Shown in pieces: positions 5,810-8,182 of a DNA stretch of 8,182 nucleotides (position 1 is its first letter; every line of letters starts with the position of its first letter). The notes under the pieces are model-generated. The model saw nothing but the letters and a program-made list of their open reading frames with translations. It made no database searches and was not told the DNA's origin. Location: NCBI GenBank assembly GCA_022865625.1, contig JALHTB010000065.1, positions 1 through 8,182 of the forward strand, read 5' to 3'. Both the position numbers and the translations under genes were made by a program. This DNA comes from Candidatus Bathyarchaeota archaeon (GTDB taxonomy: Archaea; Thermoproteota; Bathyarchaeia; 40CM-2-53-6; FEN-987).

Positions 5810-6850
5810 TCATTTCTTTCTCAGCACAAGGATGCGCCTGGTGAGGCTCCTGTGCACGTATACGCGGTGAGACTCCACAAGCTTGAATCCAGCTGCCCTC
5901 GCGATTCTTGGGAGCTGCACGTCGCTTGGGCAACATATGCATAGGTGACCATTCTCAGAAAGAGTTTCGTATGCTGAAGGCAGGAATTCCCGAAGTAGGC
6001 TGATCAGTTTCCGCCCATGCGTCGATGCTTCCCGGCCATATGGTGGGTCCGTCACAATCGAGTCAACAGTGCGTATAGACATCTTTGTCGCGTCTTCTAC
6101 AACAAGTCCGAAAGGTTCCGTTCTGTAGTGTTTCAGGTTCGCTCTGGCCCCCCTGATCATCCGTGGGTCTGCGTCTGCACCGATCCCTCTACAGCCTATT
6201 GCAGCCGCCTCAAGAAGGATTCCACCTACCCCACAGAAAGGATCCAGCAATAATGCTCCTTCTGCCGGTCTGGCAAGGTTCACCAAGCATCGTGCAAGTT
6301 TCGGCTGCATCGTAGAGGGGTGAAAGACAGGCCTCTTCCTAGGCCTCCTTGACGCTATGAGTCCAGGAATCCTCGAGTGAGTCAACTTCCCGACCAAGAG
6401 GCCCTGCGAAGAGACGACGCAGAGAAACGTGATATCCGGGTGACCCAGGTCGACTCTGGCTTCTGGCTGCTTCCTGCCAATGATTTCGCCGATTTCCCGT
6501 TCCAGCGTCGCTCTCTGAAGTTGCTTGAATGCTCTCCCAATTCGCAACGATCGAACAGCATAGGAGCACCTGCCAGCGAAATGCCTCTCTAGTTCCAGTC
6601 TCCGCAACAGGGAGAACAGTTTCCTTTTGCCAGGTCTGGTTGCCGCGATCTCGATCCCGCACTGATCGAACATCATACTCCTTTTGGCCACAAAGTCAAG
6701 TGCTGAGGAATCTGCTTCGACTCTGAACAGTTTTGGTGAAGCCGCAATCTCCTTGAAGTCGACTCGGCAAGCTTGGAGTATGGCTCGAATCTCCGCGTGA
6801 GGAAGAGTGCGATGCTCTCCGGACACGACGAAGAAGAGCCGTTCCTTCAC
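5810..6850 (-). CDS. trmG10: tRNA (guanine(10)-N2)-methyltransferase, archaeal Trm-G10 type
   Basis: This enzyme methylates N2 of guanosine 10 in tRNA using S-adenosylmethionine. The N-terminal half (residues about 50-160) fits a THUMP RNA-binding domain. The C-terminal half is a Rossmann methyltransferase with LLDPFCGVGGILLEAA (202-217), the acidic GADADP after the second strand (225-230), and the N2-guanine signature TDPPYG (268-273). The approximately 346-residue length is normal for the family. GTG at 6850 is preferred: it shares GTGA with the prs stop and sits 7 bases after GAGGA, whereas TTG at 6853 is only 4 bases away. Residue numbers here count from the TTG. The tRNA gene in this window has G at position 10 and could be a substrate. 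Confidence 0.92.
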   Translation of the reverse strand: MKERLFFVVSGEHRTLPHAEIRAILQACRVDFKEIAASPKLFRVEADSSALDFVAKRSMMFDQCGIEIAATRPGKRKLFSLLRRLELERHFAGRCSYAVRSLRIGRAFKQLQRATLEREIGEIIGRKQPEARVDLGHPDITFLCVVSSQGLLVGKLTHSRIPGLIASRRPRKRPVFHPSTMQPKLARCLVNLARPAEGALLLDPFCGVGGILLEAAAIGCRGIGADADPRMIRGARANLKHYRTEPFGLVVEDATKMSIRTVDSIVTDPPYGREASTHGRKLISLLREFLPSAYETLSENGHLCICCPSDVQLPRIARAAGFKLVESHRVYVHRSLTRRILVLRKK

Positions 6851-7743
6851 CAAGTCTTCCTCAACGCTTCAGCAATCACTGGTGCAATCGAGACTGGATG
6901 TGATCCAGGCCCAGCTTCAACTGAGTCAGTACCGAAGACTTGATCGACGCCTGCATTCTTGAGAGTGTGCTGAGCGTCACCGGTCAGGAGCAGGTGCGCA
7001 CATGCCGCGGTCACACTCCTTGCGCCCTGTTTCTTCGCAATCTGGGCTGTGTTCGCAACAGTCCTTCCAGTGGAGATCACATCATCGACGATGATTGCGT
7101 CACGGCCTTTCAAGCCAACGTCTTTGCCCGAAGTGCTGACGCTTCCCGTTATCTTGTCTCTTGTCTTCTCGAACCACGTATATTCTGTGCCGAGAGCGGT
7201 CGACACGGTCTCCGCCAATGGGATTGCTCCATCATCAGGAGCTAACACATACGGATTCCTGAGAGATAGGGTCTTCAAATACTCGCCCACGAGCTTCATG
7301 CACGTCAAGTTCTCGAAGTGGATTTTGAAGAATCTTAGCGCCTTGTTGCTCGGCATATCCACCGTCAAAAAGGTCATTGCTCCCGTTGCTTCCACCAACC
7401 GAGCAATCGTCTTCGCGCTTACTGCCTCCCCGTTTCTGTACGCGTCGTCTTGGCGCGCATATGCAAAGTAGGGAACCACTGCCGCGGTCTTCTTGGCTCC
7501 CATATCCCTAGCAGCGTCGAGAATGAACAGCAGGTCAATGAGATTCTTGTTCTGCGGGGGATAACAGGACTGAACTACCGCTACTTCCTTTCCGGCAACG
7601 GATTCTGGGAATCTGATGTACGTCTCCCCGTCCGGGAAGACTTTGTGTTCAAGTTGAAGGGAAGATGCTCCGACTGCATCTGCCACCCGTCCTGACAACA
7701 TCGGTGAAGCGGGACCTTTGACGATGATCAAGTTGGCGCTCAC
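6847..7743 (-). CDS. prs: Ribose-phosphate pyrophosphokinase (PRPP synthetase)
   Basis: Prs makes 5-phosphoribosyl-1-pyrophosphate from ribose 5-phosphate and ATP for purine, pyrimidine, histidine and tryptophan synthesis. Its 298 residues suit an archaeal enzyme. Motifs: FPDGETYIRFPE (36-47), the ATP-side PYFAYARQDD (91-100), the flexible-loop catalytic lysine in FEKTRDKITG (K193), and the PRPP loop VDDVISTGRT (219-228). Two positions depart from the usual pattern: the His of the T-V-D-x-H motif is Pro (P131, TVDMPS), and the loop reads STGRT rather than STGGT (R227). The start is GTG at 7743; no ATG is in frame. A TATA-like box about 27-30 bases upstream suggests a leaderless message. It is the first gene of prs-trmG10-rnz. 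Confidence 0.93.
   Translation of the reverse strand: MSANLIIVKGPASPMLSGRVADAVGASSLQLEHKVFPDGETYIRFPESVAGKEVAVVQSCYPPQNKNLIDLLFILDAARDMGAKKTAAVVPYFAYARQDDAYRNGEAVSAKTIARLVEATGAMTFLTVDMPSNKALRFFKIHFENLTCMKLVGEYLKTLSLRNPYVLAPDDGAIPLAETVSTALGTEYTWFEKTRDKITGSVSTSGKDVGLKGRDAIIVDDVISTGRTVANTAQIAKKQGARSVTAACAHLLLTGDAQHTLKNAGVDQVFGTDSVEAGPGSHPVSIAPVIAEALRKTW
6858..6862 (-). promoter_or_regulatory. Ribosome site for trmG10
   Basis: On the minus strand GAGGA ends 7 bases before GTG (6850-6848), inside the 3' end of prs. The GTGA overlap with the prs stop indicates translational coupling. Confidence 0.5.
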
Positions 7744-7754
7744 TGGACCGCCAT
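7740..7754 (-). other. Four-codon mini-ORF overlapping the prs start
   Basis: ATG-GCG-GTC-CAG-TGA (peptide MAVQ) is preceded by GGGAGAGG and its stop overlaps the prs GTG as GTGA. If a transcript begins upstream of 7765, this could couple ribosomes onto prs. If transcription starts near 7746, as the TATA box suggests, it would not be in the message. Confidence 0.25.
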
Positions 7755-7767
7755 GGTCCTCTCCCTA

Positions 7768-7776
7768 CTAAAATAA
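7768..7776 (-). promoter_or_regulatory. TATA-like box of the prs operon
   Basis: On the minus strand TTATTTTAG is centred about 29 bases before the prs GTG. With the usual archaeal distance of about 26, transcription would begin at or just before the start codon, giving a leaderless or nearly leaderless message. Confidence 0.45.
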
Positions 7777-7813
7777 GTGACTGAGTGGAAGCCTACGTGC
7801 GCTCAAGTCATCA

Positions 7814-7822
7814 AACATTAAA
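7814..7822 (+). promoter_or_regulatory. Possible TATA-like element of the disulfide oxidoreductase gene
   Basis: The block aacattaaa lies in the 124-base divergent spacer and would place a start about 24 bases before ATG 7868. It is weak, and no ribosome site precedes the ATG. Confidence 0.25.
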
Positions 7823-7867
7823 GGTGGCGTCGTAACTCTCATAATCGACATCGGGACGACTGGTTCT

Positions 7868-8182
7868 ATGGGCTTGATTCCAGAGGAGCACAAGGCGCAC
7901 ATCAGAGAAGAACTCTTGTCGCTCGACAACCCGGTTCGTATGCTTGTTTTCACTCAGGAAGTGGAATGCCGTTTCTGCCGTGAAGCCAGAGAGCTTGCTC
8001 AAGAGATCGCTCAGCTTTCTGACAAGGTCTCTGTTGAAGTCTATGATTTCATGAAACATGCAAACAAGGCAAGAGAACATGCTATCGACAAGGTTCCAGC
8101 GCTCGTCCTCGTCGGAAAGCAAGACTACGGTGTGCGCTTCTACGGAATACCTGCAGGTTACGAGTTCGGTACACTCATCAAG
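7868..8182 (+). CDS. Protein disulfide oxidoreductase (thioredoxin/glutaredoxin fold), 5' part
   Basis: 105 codons are visible and the frame is open at the window end, so the C-terminal part is missing. The visible part is one thioredoxin-fold unit: a leading helix (EEHKAHIREELLSL), a strand with VRMLVFTQ (23-30), then the redox pair C34-R-F-C37 at the start of a helix, a second strand VSVEVYDF (54-61), and the cis-Pro region KVPALVLVG (75-83) before YGVRFYGIPAGYEFGTL. The G-I-P-A-G-Y-E-F segment is typical of the archaeal and thermophile PDO family, which has two such units and handles cytosolic disulfides; the second unit would lie beyond the window. ATG at 7868 is the only start codon in frame in this spacer. 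It is divergent from prs. Confidence 0.85.
   Translation, partial: MGLIPEEHKAHIREELLSLDNPVRMLVFTQEVECRFCREARELAQEIAQLSDKVSVEVYDFMKHANKAREHAIDKVPALVLVGKQDYGVRFYGIPAGYEFGTLIK

Noticed and set aside
7811..8122. Minus-strand frame of 103 codons opposite the oxidoreductase
   Set aside because: The plus strand encodes a convincing thioredoxin-fold protein with C34-x-x-C37 and cis-Pro over the same bases.
1..8182. CRISPR array, toxin-antitoxin, restriction or other defence system
   Set aside because: No regularly spaced direct repeats and no nuclease, toxin or restriction-modification gene was seen; the only methyltransferase is of the tRNA Trm-G10 type.

Overview
The window looks like ordinary archaeal chromosome of roughly balanced base composition. 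The archaeal signals are: an archaeal-type (class I) CCA-adding enzyme, a THUMP-domain Trm-G10-type tRNA methyltransferase, the UPF0200/UPF0201 pair, a COG2112-type kinase, an intron-containing tRNA gene, and TATA-like boxes at archaeal spacing. Some starts look leaderless and several use GTG or TTG. The gene set would suit a TACK-group archaeon (Thaumarchaeota or Bathyarchaeia-like), but that placement is inference from family content, not a phylogeny.

Layout, left to right. (1) 58-408 (+): a small, unrecognised protein with one CxxC zinc knuckle. (2) 409-833: a gene-poor stretch with a doubtful minus-strand ORF for a secreted or membrane-anchored peptide and a perfect 11-bp inverted repeat just downstream of the tRNA. 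(3) 834-982 (-): a tRNA gene of about 146-149 bases with normal ends but about 70 extra bases, best explained by two introns; the 3' CCA is encoded. (4) 1025-3827 (-): an operon thpR - cca - COG2112 kinase reading toward the tRNA. (5) 3891-4864 (+): UPF0200 and UPF0201 with an ATGA overlap. (6) 4891-7743 (-): an operon prs - trmG10 - rnz with very short spacings. (7) From 7868 (+), divergent from prs: the start of a thioredoxin-fold protein disulfide oxidoreductase, cut by the window end.

How the genes fit together: most of the window concerns tRNA maturation. RNase Z cuts the 3' trailer, the CCA enzyme builds or repairs the 3' end, Trm-G10 methylates G10, ThpR acts on 2',3'-cyclic phosphate or 2'-5' linked RNA ends of the kind tRNA splicing chemistry involves, and a split tRNA gene sits beside them. 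Prs supplies PRPP for nucleotide synthesis.

I found no defence system, CRISPR array, insertion sequence or prophage gene. The most unusual objects are the tRNA gene with its structured insertion, the Asn in place of a presumed catalytic Asp in the CCA enzyme, two substitutions at conserved positions of Prs, and the odd start region of prs.
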